Positions 9,300-17,377 of a DNA stretch of 54,577 nucleotides are shown here, in pieces. The notes below the pieces were generated by a model. That model did no database searches. It was not told the origin of the DNA and was given only the letters and a program-made list of their open reading frames with translations. The stretch is taken from positions 1 to 54,577 of the forward strand of contig CAJWSU010000009.1 in the NCBI GenBank assembly GCA_913046335.1. Reading direction: 5' to 3'. The stretch's first letter is position 1. Each line of letters begins with the position of its first letter. This DNA comes from TMED109 sp002684605 (lineage in GTDB: Bacteria; Pseudomonadota; Alphaproteobacteria; TMED109). Position numbers and translations under genes: made by a program.

Positions 9300-10463
9300 T
9301 TACCCTTTTATCTTAAATTCTTTTAATAGCTTTTCTCGGTGCTCATCTAATTTTGGGACCTTTTTCCGTGTCTTACGGTCTTCATGCATGCTCATTTTTA
9401 TGGGATTCCCGGCAACAGAAAAATTATTTAATTTTTCGTCTTCAATATTCACTATCATATTTCTAGAGACTATTTGATCGGAATTAACAGCCTGCTCAAT
9501 ATTATTAAGTGGGCCAACTGGAATGTTTTCTTTTTCTAAGGCCTCAATCCAAAAGTTAATAGGCTTTGTAATAAATAACTTTTCTAATTCTTGTTTAAGA
9601 AAAATGACATTATCAACGCGTTTAGGATTAGTTGTAAATCTTTTATCTAAACATAATTCCATACAATTCATAGCTTTACACATTCTTTCAAACATTGTGT
9701 TGTTTCCACAAGCCATTACAATATATCCATCTTCGCATCGATAGCATTCAAAAGGAGCAATCGCAGGATGTCTAGACCCACTTGGAGGAGGGCTCTTTCC
9801 GGTTGCGAAATATCTGGCTATTGCATTTTCTAAAATAGCAATTTGGCAATCTAGCATTGAAATATCAATGGACTGACCCTTATTAGTATTTTTTTTATCT
9901 AACAAAGCAGCAAGTATTCCAATTGTAGTAAATAAACCTGCTGTAATATCTCCAATAGAAGTGCCTACTCGAACAGGTTCTTGTCCTTCGTGACCAGTCA
10001 CACTCATTAAGCCTCCCATACCTTGTACAATCATATCATATGCAGGTTTAGATGCCCATGGACCCGTTTGCCCAAAACCACTGCAAGAGGCATAAATTAA
10101 ATTTGGAAATTTTTTTGATAGTTTTTCGTATCCATAGCCTAACTTAGCCATGGTGCCAGGTTTATAATTTTCTATTAAAATATCTGATTTTTCAAGTAGC
10201 GCATCAAAGATTATTTTGTCTTTTTCATCTTTTAAATCTATTTTAATGCTTTCTTTTTCTCTATTTAATGATGCAAAATATGCAGACTGCTCATTTATAA
10301 ATGGGCTAAACTCTCGAGAATCATCTCCCATTGGAGGTTCTACTTTTATTATTCTCGCACCTAGATCAGAAAGAACCATTGTGGCATAAGGTCCTGCTAA
10401 TACTCTTGTTAAGTCTAGTACAGTTAAACCTTTTAAGGGGCCTTGATTTTTTTCTTTTGTCAT
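9300..10463 (-). CDS. CaiB/BaiF family III CoA-transferase
   Basis: A 387-residue family III CoA-transferase. It shows the full N-terminal signature (GLTVLDLTRVLAGPYATM, LGARIIKVEPP), the IENYKPGTMAKLGYGYE block, and the catalytic Asp in AYDMIVQGMGGLMSVTG (about residue 143-159). The C-terminal VGPLNNIEQAVN region is typical of the succinyl-/formyl-type enzymes. Its stop is one base from the SLC13 permease start, which suggests that a carboxylate imported by the permease is activated by this transferase; this is inference. It is divergent from the fcc genes across 138 bp. The substrate is undetermined. Confidence 0.87.
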   Translation of the reverse strand: MTKEKNQGPLKGLTVLDLTRVLAGPYATMVLSDLGARIIKVEPPMGDDSREFSPFINEQSAYFASLNREKESIKIDLKDEKDKIIFDALLEKSDILIENYKPGTMAKLGYGYEKLSKKFPNLIYASCSGFGQTGPWASKPAYDMIVQGMGGLMSVTGHEGQEPVRVGTSIGDITAGLFTTIGILAALLDKKNTNKGQSIDISMLDCQIAILENAIARYFATGKSPPPSGSRHPAIAPFECYRCEDGYIVMACGNNTMFERMCKAMNCMELCLDKRFTTNPKRVDNVIFLKQELEKLFITKPINFWIEALEKENIPVGPLNNIEQAVNSDQIVSRNMIVNIEDEKLNNFSVAGNPIKMSMHEDRKTRKKVPKLDEHREKLLKEFKIKG

Positions 10464-10601
10464 AAGTTTTGCCTAAACAGTTAATTTTTTATTACATCTA
10501 TATATTATATAAAAATTTTAACTTTATCATATAAATATTATATTCATATTTAATACCAATTAGTAGTTAACTAATGAGAAAATTTAGTATATATTCATGT
10601 T

Positions 10602-10928
10602 ATGCAATATATCAAAATCTCTATTTTTTTATGTATTCTTTCTATTAGTTTTAATATTTTAGCAGCTAATAATGTGTGGGATAATAATAAAAATTTTATG
10701 CAGGCAAAGAGTTTATCCTTGCCATGTTTAGGATGCCATGGTCAGAATAATTCAAGTGTTCCTAGTTTATACAACTTGGAAGAAAGCTATATATATAAAG
10801 CATTAATTGAATATCAGTCAGGTCATCGTGAAAATTACTTAATGCAAATCATAGCTAAAGGATATAGTGAAGAGCAATTAAGAATTATTTCTAAATATTA
10901 TTCATTACAAGGAGATGATAATGAATAG
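10602..10928 (+). CDS. fccA: small monoheme c-type cytochrome, FccA-like
   Basis: A 108-residue periplasmic cytochrome: signal peptide (MQYIKISIFLCILSISFNIL-AA), one heme site CLGCH (about residues 42-46), and a C-terminal helix with the likely axial Met (LMQIIAKGYSEEQL). The sequence after the heme follows the short cytochrome c partner of flavocytochrome c sulfide dehydrogenase. Classical FccA is diheme and about twice as long, so this is the small monoheme version. The gene overlaps the start region of fccB, indicating coupled translation. It would accept electrons from the FccB flavin and hand them to the terminal oxidase chain. The symbol is by context; confidence in heme binding is high. 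Confidence 0.85.
   Translation: MQYIKISIFLCILSISFNILAANNVWDNNKNFMQAKSLSLPCLGCHGQNNSSVPSLYNLEESYIYKALIEYQSGHRENYLMQIIAKGYSEEQLRIISKYYSLQGDDNE
10909..10914 (+). promoter_or_regulatory. ribosome-binding site fixing the fccB start
   Basis: AAGGAG ends directly before an ATG at 10915 but lies six bases before the in-frame ATG at 10921. The spacing shows that the second ATG is the real fccB start. Confidence 0.7.
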
Positions 10929-12195
10929 GCGTATTTTACTAAAAAATATTGCAAATTTAGGAGCATCCTCATCCTTATTACCGTTCATAAATATAAATAA
11001 TTTAAATGCAAAAAGTGCTGGAAGAGTTGTAGTACTTGGTGCAGGTTGGGGTGGATTAAGCGCAGCCAAAACTATAAAACAAATAAGCCCTAATGTTGAA
11101 GTTATAATAATAGATAAAAATAAAGAATTTATATCTTGTCCTATGTCAAATTGGGTTATAGGCCAGTTAAAATCTATGGAAGATATTACCTATAGTTTTG
11201 ATAATTTACAAAAGAAATATTCTATTAAGTTTATTCATGAAGAGGCTATAAATATTAACCTTTCTAAAAAAGTTATTAAGACAGATAGGCAAGAATTAAG
11301 TTATGACAAATTAATACTGTCACCCGGAGTTGAGTTAGATTATTCTTCAATAGAAAATTGGAAAAAAGATTATCTAGATAATTTTCCTGCAGCTTGGAAA
11401 GCTGGTCCTGAAACTCAATTACTCTCTGACCAGGTTAAAAATATATCTAACGGAGGAGTTGTTGTTATTTCAATTCCTTTAGGGCCATATAGATGTCCTC
11501 CAGGACCATATGAAAGGGCTTCATTAATTGCGTCATATCTAAAGAAGCACAAAAACAATACAAAATTAATAATATTAGATGCAAATCAAAAAATAATTTC
11601 TAAAGGAGCTTTATTTCAGGAAGCATGGGACGAGTTTTATCCAGATATAATCGAATATAGGGCTAATTCTGGTGTAATAGGAATAGATAATTTAAACAAT
11701 AAATTTTTAACAGACTTTGAAGAAGTAAAATGTGATGTTGCTAATTTAATACCTTCACAAAGAGCTCCTAAATTTCTAAAAGATAATGAGCTTATAGATA
11801 AAGGTGCTAATTGGGCTGCTGTTAATCCGTATGATTTTAGTTCTAGTCTAGCTAAAGATATATTTATTATTGGAGATTCTACTTCACAATCAAATGTTGG
11901 AAGAGTTCCAAAGTCGGGATATATAGCAAACTCTATGGGCAAAGTATGTGGTTTAGCTGTTATAGCAGAATTATATGGTTTAGAAAAAGCATCTCCTTCC
12001 TTAATAAATACGTGTTATAGTTTAGTCTCCTCTCAAGAGGGTATATCGGTAAGTGCGATATATAATTATGATGAAAAAGATAATAAAATCAAAAGTATTA
12101 AGGGAGCTAGTGGCTTATCTCCATATCGATCATCTATTATAAAAACTAATGCTTGGGATTGGGCAACTAATATATGGGAAGATATGTTGGGTTAG
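10921..12195 (+). CDS. fccB: flavocytochrome c sulfide dehydrogenase flavoprotein subunit
   Basis: A 424-residue periplasmic FAD protein that oxidises sulfide to sulfur or polysulfide and reduces its cytochrome partner. The twin-arginine start (MNRRILLKN) and hydrophobic stretch point to Tat export. The FAD motif GAGWGG is at about 40-45. The conserved SCPMSNWVIG (Cys near 73) and RCPPGPYERA are hallmark FCSD blocks; two Cys of this family form the redox-active disulfide. FIIGDST carries the second FAD contact. The C-terminal domain (about 325-424) matches the FCSD-specific cap (ISAIYNYD-like strand). The start is set at 10921 by the AAGGAG six bases upstream; the ATG at 10915 is too close. 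It is convergent with the yciA-like gene. Confidence 0.9.
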   Translation: MNRRILLKNIANLGASSSLLPFININNLNAKSAGRVVVLGAGWGGLSAAKTIKQISPNVEVIIIDKNKEFISCPMSNWVIGQLKSMEDITYSFDNLQKKYSIKFIHEEAININLSKKVIKTDRQELSYDKLILSPGVELDYSSIENWKKDYLDNFPAAWKAGPETQLLSDQVKNISNGGVVVISIPLGPYRCPPGPYERASLIASYLKKHKNNTKLIILDANQKIISKGALFQEAWDEFYPDIIEYRANSGVIGIDNLNNKFLTDFEEVKCDVANLIPSQRAPKFLKDNELIDKGANWAAVNPYDFSSSLAKDIFIIGDSTSQSNVGRVPKSGYIANSMGKVCGLAVIAELYGLEKASPSLINTCYSLVSSQEGISVSAIYNYDEKDNKIKSIKGASGLSPYRSSIIKTNAWDWATNIWEDMLG

Positions 12196-12198
12196 AGA

Positions 12199-12588
12199 TT
12201 ATTTAATTTTGATAGGGTTACCGTCGGTATCGATAGAGACATAAACAAACCTACCTTCAGTTACTTTTATAGCTTGGTCTTCTCCCAATTTGTCATCTTT
12301 TCTATTAACCATTGTGACAATATCTATAGTGATTGAAGTATTACCTGTTTTACTGACTTCAGTATAAAAACTTACTATATCTCCTATCATAATAGGTTTA
12401 TGAAAGCGCATTTTTTCTACGGCTACTGTAGTAACTCTTTTTTTAGTATACTGTCGCGCTAAAACACTTCCTGCTAGATCCATTTGGCTTAAAACCCATC
12501 CCCCAAATATATCTCCAGATGGGTTTGTATCAGCAGGCATTGCAACAGCTCTTATGGAAGGAACTTTATTTAATAAATTGCTCATCAT
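12199..12588 (-). CDS. yciA: acyl-CoA thioesterase, YciA-like hotdog
   Basis: A 129-residue single hotdog-fold thioesterase that hydrolyses acyl-CoA to free acid and CoA in the cytosol. The signature MPADTNPSGDIFGGW (about residues 18-32), with the catalytic Asp and the hotdog helix VLSQMDLAGSVLA, is characteristic of YciA/BACH enzymes, as is FHKPIMIGD. The size is normal. Two ATGs are adjacent at the start (12588 and 12585) and cannot be told apart. The gene ends 4 bp from the fccB stop, convergent. It may recycle CoA for the CoA-dependent catabolic genes that begin 120 bp away, but no direct link is shown. Confidence 0.87.
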   Translation of the reverse strand: MMSNLLNKVPSIRAVAMPADTNPSGDIFGGWVLSQMDLAGSVLARQYTKKRVTTVAVEKMRFHKPIMIGDIVSFYTEVSKTGNTSITIDIVTMVNRKDDKLGEDQAIKVTEGRFVYVSIDTDGNPIKIK

Positions 12589-12623
12589 GTTTCAGTAATA
12601 AAATTAATTATATGAAATAGCAA

Positions 12624-12637
12624 TTGTTAAATAACAA
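12624..12637. promoter_or_regulatory. 14-bp inverted repeat before the aromatic cluster
   Basis: TTGTTA-AA-TAACAA is a perfect 6-2-6 inverted repeat with TTG/CAA ends. It lies 75 bp before the first gene of the catabolic cluster, in the divergent gap with yciA. Its size and symmetry suit a MarR- or TetR-type dimer, and both regulators are encoded in or beside the cluster. Binding is inferred, not shown. Confidence 0.4.
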
Positions 12638-12711
12638 AAGCGATGCCAAATATTTAATATGGACAATTCAGAATTGCAATGTAAACTAACTTATTATTTC
12701 GAGGTAAAAAA

Positions 12712-14664
12712 ATGACAATTAAAACTAATTGGCTTAATTATGACGTTATAGTAGTAGGTTCTGGAGGAGCGGGTGCGCAAGCTGCTTATGCAGCAGCAGA
12801 AGAAGGTGCAAAGGTTTTATTGGTGTCTAAAGACCCTTTAGGAGCATCGGACACTAAAATTTCTGAAGGTTTGGCTACCGTGAGGGAATCTGGAACTGAT
12901 GATGATTATGAAAAAGTTTTATCTGAAAATGTTAAATTAGCAGGCGGTGATTTACCTATTAAAAAACTTACAGATACATTTGCAAAGTATTCAAAAGATG
13001 CATATGACAAGTACCGTGTTCATGGTTTAAGGCCATCTATAAATAAAAATAAGCATGGGCCTCAATCCTTACCTTTACCTATGGGAGGGCATAATAGAAA
13101 CCGTTCAGTAGGACATCAAAATCATGGAATAGCATTTGGTCATGCTAATTGGGATGCTATTATAAAAGAAAAAAATATTGAATACATAGAAGATGCGTGG
13201 TTTTTAGATTTAGTGGTTGATAATAAAGATAAGGATATTCCTACAATAATAGGAGGTTTAGTCTATGATGCCAGTAAAGGCGAATTATTAGCAATAAAAT
13301 CTCCATCAGTAATATTAGCAGCGGGAGGTCTATCAACTCTATTTTTTCCTAAAACAGATACTATGAGAGGTAATACAGGAGATAGTTATGCTATAGCTTT
13401 AAGGGCAGGAGCAGATTTAGTAGACATGGAGCAGCTTCAATTTTTACCATTCTGCTTAGCTTCTCCACCTTCATATGAAGGATTATTAGCAGGAGAACCT
13501 TCAACCGCAAGTTATTTAGGAGTTTTAAGGGATAAAAATGGAAAAATTATTTTAAATGGAGTGCATTTAAGAACAAGAGCTGCATGCTCTGAAGCTATTA
13601 TGAGGGCTGTAGAAGATGGAAGAGGTAGTCCAAATGGTGGTGCATATTTAGATATGACAGCAAATAAGAACCTTCCAAAATCTGGTCCGTATTTCATGAA
13701 ATATCTTCAAGACAGTCTTCCAACTGCCTTCATAAATGCAAGACAGGCATTGGGAAAAGAAGCAGCTAAAGTAGAAATAGCTTGGGAAGTTCGGCCAGGT
13801 GCACATTATATGATGGGTGGAATTAGAGTAAATGATGAAGGAGAAAGTGTAGGAGGAAATAATGAAGGTTCTGTAAAATATGGAATTAAAGGTTTATTTG
13901 CCGCTGGACAGGCAATGGGAGGTTTATTTGGTGCTAATAGACTAGGTTCCACATCGTTAACAGAATTAGCTGTTTTTGGAATTAGATCAGGTATTGCAGC
14001 AGCAAGAAATGCCAAAAATAGCACATCTGAGGTTAACAATAATACTTTTGATCCTCAAATTACAGAATATACCAAATTATTCGGAAGAAAGGGTTCGATC
14101 TCATCTAATTCCTTAAAGGAAAAGCTTCAGAAAGAAAGCTGGAAAAAAATTGGTCCAGTCCGAACTGCGCAGGGAATAAATGATATTGATAAAGTAATCA
14201 AGGAAATTGAATTAAAACTTATTAATGTTTCTATACCTAAATATTCTATATGGAATCAGGCTTTTCTAGATTATGTTGAATTAAAAAATATGATATGTTC
14301 TGCAAAATTAATAGGGTCAGCTGCTAAGGAAAGAAATGGAAGTATTGGTGGTCATGTTAGATTAGATAAAAAAAATATATCTGCTTTCTCAAAACCCTAC
14401 TCCACAGTAGTTAGTAAAGATAAAAATAGTTATCAGGTAAAAAGATTGGATAGAGATAGAACTCCTATTAAAAATTTAATTTATTATAAGTTTTTAGAGA
14501 AGAAAAGGTTATTAGAAGCTAAAATATTTTCTATGCTTCCTAATAGTATTAAAGATAAAAAATTAGAGAATAGGTACAAATCTATGATGTCTGCTAACAA
14601 TAAAGTCCCAGAAATAATGCCTGGAGGCAGAGAAGGTGCTATCGGGGAGACAACATCAGTATGA
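12712..14664 (+). CDS. fumarate reductase/succinate dehydrogenase-like flavoprotein subunit
   Basis: A 650-residue FAD protein of the SdhA/FrdA superfamily. The N-terminal dinucleotide motif GSGGAGAQAA is at about 17-26, followed by the flavin-loop SDTKISEG. Conserved blocks include DMEQLQFLPF (in place of FVQFHPTG), HYMMGGIRVN, and LFAAGQAMGG-FGANRLGSTSL. The dicarboxylate-site HPTG is changed, so the substrate is probably not fumarate or succinate. The gene overlaps its iron-sulfur partner by 4 bp (ATGA). No membrane anchor subunit follows, so the pair should be a soluble oxidoreductase feeding or drawing on a diffusible carrier. The RBS GAGG precedes the ATG. As first gene of an aromatic cluster it may oxidise or reduce a cyclic intermediate; this is inference. 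Confidence 0.82.
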   Translation: MTIKTNWLNYDVIVVGSGGAGAQAAYAAAEEGAKVLLVSKDPLGASDTKISEGLATVRESGTDDDYEKVLSENVKLAGGDLPIKKLTDTFAKYSKDAYDKYRVHGLRPSINKNKHGPQSLPLPMGGHNRNRSVGHQNHGIAFGHANWDAIIKEKNIEYIEDAWFLDLVVDNKDKDIPTIIGGLVYDASKGELLAIKSPSVILAAGGLSTLFFPKTDTMRGNTGDSYAIALRAGADLVDMEQLQFLPFCLASPPSYEGLLAGEPSTASYLGVLRDKNGKIILNGVHLRTRAACSEAIMRAVEDGRGSPNGGAYLDMTANKNLPKSGPYFMKYLQDSLPTAFINARQALGKEAAKVEIAWEVRPGAHYMMGGIRVNDEGESVGGNNEGSVKYGIKGLFAAGQAMGGLFGANRLGSTSLTELAVFGIRSGIAAARNAKNSTSEVNNNTFDPQITEYTKLFGRKGSISSNSLKEKLQKESWKKIGPVRTAQGINDIDKVIKEIELKLINVSIPKYSIWNQAFLDYVELKNMICSAKLIGSAAKERNGSIGGHVRLDKKNISAFSKPYSTVVSKDKNSYQVKRLDRDRTPIKNLIYYKFLEKKRLLEAKIFSMLPNSIKDKKLENRYKSMMSANNKVPEIMPGGREGAIGETTSV

Positions 14665-15389
14665 GTAGTTCTATTATTATAAATATTGTCACAGTCAGAG
14701 ACGGTAAAGCTATAACAATACCATATACATATAAGAAAAGGGATGAAAAAGAAAAACCAATGGCTTTAGATGTTTTAATACAGGCACAGTCTACGGTTTT
14801 ACCGGATTTAGCTTATCGTTATGGTTGTAGAGCAAGAAATTGTGGTGTGTGTACAATTGATAAAAATGATCGACCAATAATTGCATGTCGTGCAAAGGTA
14901 AAAGACGGTGACAAATTAAGTGCTGTGGCTACATTACCTGTACTGAGTGATTTAGTGGTAAGAAGAGATGGAATAGCAAGACAAATGAGAGGTTTAAAAG
15001 CATCCGGTCAAGGAAATGATTTAAATGTTGAAGCACCTGAAGTTTATCATGAATTAACATCTTGTATAGAATGTTATGCATGTTTGGACAAATGTCCTAT
15101 GCATGCAAGAAACTTTGATAACAACTTGCCAGGTACAATGACAACAATCTTACCAGACCCATCTATTGGATATAAGTATGGAAATCCTTTTTCTTTACTA
15201 AAGCTAGAACGTTTAAGGCAAGACCCTATTAGTTCAGAGCAAGGCAAAGAAATGGCATTAAATAAGGCTATTGATTTAGGGTTAGACGCATGTATAGATT
15301 GTCCTGGATGTAAATGTGGAGTAGGAATTGATTTAAAAAATAAAGTTATTAAACCACTTCTAGAAGCAGGAAAAGGTAAATTTAAGTAA
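14661..15389 (+). CDS. SdhB/FrdB-like iron-sulfur subunit
   Basis: A 242-residue partner of the preceding flavoprotein. The N-domain is a 2Fe-2S ferredoxin with the SdhB spacing C-x4-C-x2-C-x11-C (GCRARNCGVC...AC, about residues 54-74). The C-domain has a first cluster motif CIECYACLDKCP (about 136-147). A second motif is CIDCPGCKCGVGID (about 214-227), where the normal CxxCxxxCPxG end is replaced by CxCG, so the third cluster is atypical or lost. It would pass electrons between the FAD subunit and a soluble carrier, as there is no cytochrome b or anchor subunit. The start ATG overlaps the upstream stop (ATGA). Length is close to FrdB. Confidence 0.85.
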   Translation: MSSSIIINIVTVRDGKAITIPYTYKKRDEKEKPMALDVLIQAQSTVLPDLAYRYGCRARNCGVCTIDKNDRPIIACRAKVKDGDKLSAVATLPVLSDLVVRRDGIARQMRGLKASGQGNDLNVEAPEVYHELTSCIECYACLDKCPMHARNFDNNLPGTMTTILPDPSIGYKYGNPFSLLKLERLRQDPISSEQGKEMALNKAIDLGLDACIDCPGCKCGVGIDLKNKVIKPLLEAGKGKFK

Positions 15390-15485
15390 TTCTTTATATT
15401 ATAGAATTTATATTTTCCCTACTATTTTGTAAAATAAGATTTTAGATATATACTTTTTATTTATAAATGTTTTATAGGTGATAAT

Positions 15486-16532
15486 ATGTTGAGAGAAAAT
15501 CTGGAATCTAAATGGATAGATTGTTTTGAAAAAAGTTTTTTATTAAGTGGTGTAAGGTCAGGTAATACTGTCGCTATCATCTCTGAAACTCAATCTAGAC
15601 AAGTATTGATTGATTTATCTCAGCATGCCTTACAAAGAATAGGCGCTAAACCTATACAATTTCATGTTCCTTCTCCAAAGTTAAAAGACTCAATTCCTGT
15701 AAGGTCTACTGGTTCATGTTATGCTTTTGAAGGTTATGAAGCTGTTCTGCCTGCATTGAGTGCGTGTGATTTAGTCATAGATTGTACTGTGGAGGGCATG
15801 TTACATACAAAAGAGTTACAAGATATTATTAAAGGTGGTGGTCGTTTATTAATGATATCTAATGAGCATCCAGAAGTATTAGAACGCTGCATGCCTGATA
15901 AATCTTTAAAACCAAAGGCTGATAAAAGTTTACAGTTATTGCAACAGTCTAAAACTATGTTTGTAACATCTGAGGCAGGTACAAACCTGACAGTAGAAAT
16001 TAAAGGAGCTCCTTCTCGGGCAGGAGCAGGTTTTTTATCTCCAGGAGAGAAAGTTGCCTATTGGCCAGCTGGATTAGCTTTATTTTTTCCTTTAAAAAAT
16101 ACTGTTAATGGTAATGTGGTTTTAAATACTGGAGATGTTAACCTAACTTTTAAAAAATATATAGAGACTCCTGTAACTTTAATTATAGAGAATGACTTTG
16201 TAACTTCTATTGAAGGAAATGGCTTAGATGCAGATTTAATGCGTTCTTATTTTGAAGGTTGGAATGATCCAAATGCATATGCTATTTCGCATGTTGGGTG
16301 GGGGCTTAATCCAAATGCAAGATGGGATGCATTGACTATGTATGATAAACAGCATGTTAATTGCACAGAATTAAGAGCTTTTGCAGGAAATTTTTTAATA
16401 TCTACTGGCGCTAATGAATTTGTTGATCGTTATACTACGTGTCATTTTGATCTTCCTATGCGAAATTGCACTGTAAAGCTTGATGAAACAATTATTGTTA
16501 ATTCTGGAAAATTGGTAGGCTCCTTAGGTTAA
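15486..16532 (+). CDS. NicX-like (2,5-dihydroxypyridine 5,6-dioxygenase family) protein
   Basis: A 348-residue protein of the family that contains M29 aminopeptidases and the nicotinate-pathway dioxygenase NicX. NicX is about 350 residues and holds Fe(II) by a Glu, His265, His318 and Asp320. Here a candidate Glu lies in TSEAGTNLTVEI, a His in ISHVGWG (269), and the pair His-Phe-Asp at 320-322 (CHFDLPMRNC). The spacing is nearly that of NicX, so a ring-opening non-heme iron dioxygenase is favoured over a peptidase. The RBS AGGTGAT precedes the ATG, and the stop overlaps the next gene (TAATG). No other nicotinate genes are present, so the natural substrate is probably another hydroxylated ring compound. 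Confidence 0.72.
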   Translation: MLRENLESKWIDCFEKSFLLSGVRSGNTVAIISETQSRQVLIDLSQHALQRIGAKPIQFHVPSPKLKDSIPVRSTGSCYAFEGYEAVLPALSACDLVIDCTVEGMLHTKELQDIIKGGGRLLMISNEHPEVLERCMPDKSLKPKADKSLQLLQQSKTMFVTSEAGTNLTVEIKGAPSRAGAGFLSPGEKVAYWPAGLALFFPLKNTVNGNVVLNTGDVNLTFKKYIETPVTLIIENDFVTSIEGNGLDADLMRSYFEGWNDPNAYAISHVGWGLNPNARWDALTMYDKQHVNCTELRAFAGNFLISTGANEFVDRYTTCHFDLPMRNCTVKLDETIIVNSGKLVGSLG

Positions 16533-17377
16533 TGGATTTGAATAAACTAAAGCATCAATCGGTAGAGGGTATTCCACGTATAAGTTATAAAGAATTGGGT
16601 AATGGTCCGCCTGTCATTTTTTTACATGGTATAGGAGGTAATCATTCTAATTGGTATAATCAGCAGTCTTATATTTCAGATAATTTTACAGCTATTGCTT
16701 GGGATGCAAGAGGTTATGGAGATTCAGATGACTATAATGGCCCTTTAAATTTTAGTGATTTTGGTGAAGACTTAATAAGATTATTAGATTCAAGAAATAT
16801 AAGTAAAGCTCATTTCGTTGGCTTATCAATGGGAGCTAGAATACTGATGGATTTTTTTCCAAAACACAAAAGTAGAGTTGCTACATTAATTTTATGTGAT
16901 TGTTTTTTTGATTATAAAATATTAAGTGACGCTAAACAAAAAGAGTTCATTAATCTTCGTCAAGAACCTTTAAAAAGTGGAAAAACATTAGAGCAAATAG
17001 CGCCTAAATTAATAGATTCACTGGTAGGTCCTAATTGTAAAAAAGAAGCTAGAGATATAATATATAAAAGCTTTTTAAATATACATATAGATTCTTATTT
17101 AAAAACAATTGCTGAAACTATTAGTTATGATGCAAGTAATAATTTGTCTGAATTTGATGTGCCCACTCAATTAATTTATGGAGAATATGATCAATTAACT
17201 CCTGTTAGTATAGGAAAAATGGCACAAAAAAGGATATCAAATTCTTCATTAAGTATCATAAAAAATGCAGGTCACTTAAGTAATATTGAACAGCCAGATG
17301 CTTTTAATACTATTATTGATAATTTCCTTTCTAAGCATAAGAATTTAGCAATATATAATAAGGATAAAAGTACATGA
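16532..17377 (+). CDS. alpha/beta hydrolase (possible ring-cleavage product hydrolase)
   Basis: A 281-residue alpha/beta-hydrolase fold enzyme. Oxyanion strand HGIGGNHSNW (about 35-44), nucleophile elbow GLSMGA with Ser near residue 97, acid in YGEYDQLTP, and His in NAGHLSNIEQPD form a complete triad. It follows a NicX-like dioxygenase with a one-base overlap. In nicotinate degradation the deformylase NicD, also an alpha/beta hydrolase of about 267 residues, acts on the NicX product. By analogy this enzyme could hydrolyse the ring-opened product here (C-C or C-N bond); that is inference, as fold members vary widely. Its stop overlaps the next start (ATGA), showing coupled translation. Confidence 0.82.
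   Translation: MDLNKLKHQSVEGIPRISYKELGNGPPVIFLHGIGGNHSNWYNQQSYISDNFTAIAWDARGYGDSDDYNGPLNFSDFGEDLIRLLDSRNISKAHFVGLSMGARILMDFFPKHKSRVATLILCDCFFDYKILSDAKQKEFINLRQEPLKSGKTLEQIAPKLIDSLVGPNCKKEARDIIYKSFLNIHIDSYLKTIAETISYDASNNLSEFDVPTQLIYGEYDQLTPVSIGKMAQKRISNSSLSIIKNAGHLSNIEQPDAFNTIIDNFLSKHKNLAIYNKDKST

Noticed and set aside
15389..15407. ATTCT/AGAAT hairpin after the FrdB-like gene
   Set aside because: Five A/T-rich pairs with a nine-base loop and no T-run; too weak for a terminator, and the operon appears to continue.
15423..15436. TATTTT-GT-AAAATA inverted repeat before the NicX-like gene
   Set aside because: Almost pure A/T; expected by chance at this base composition.
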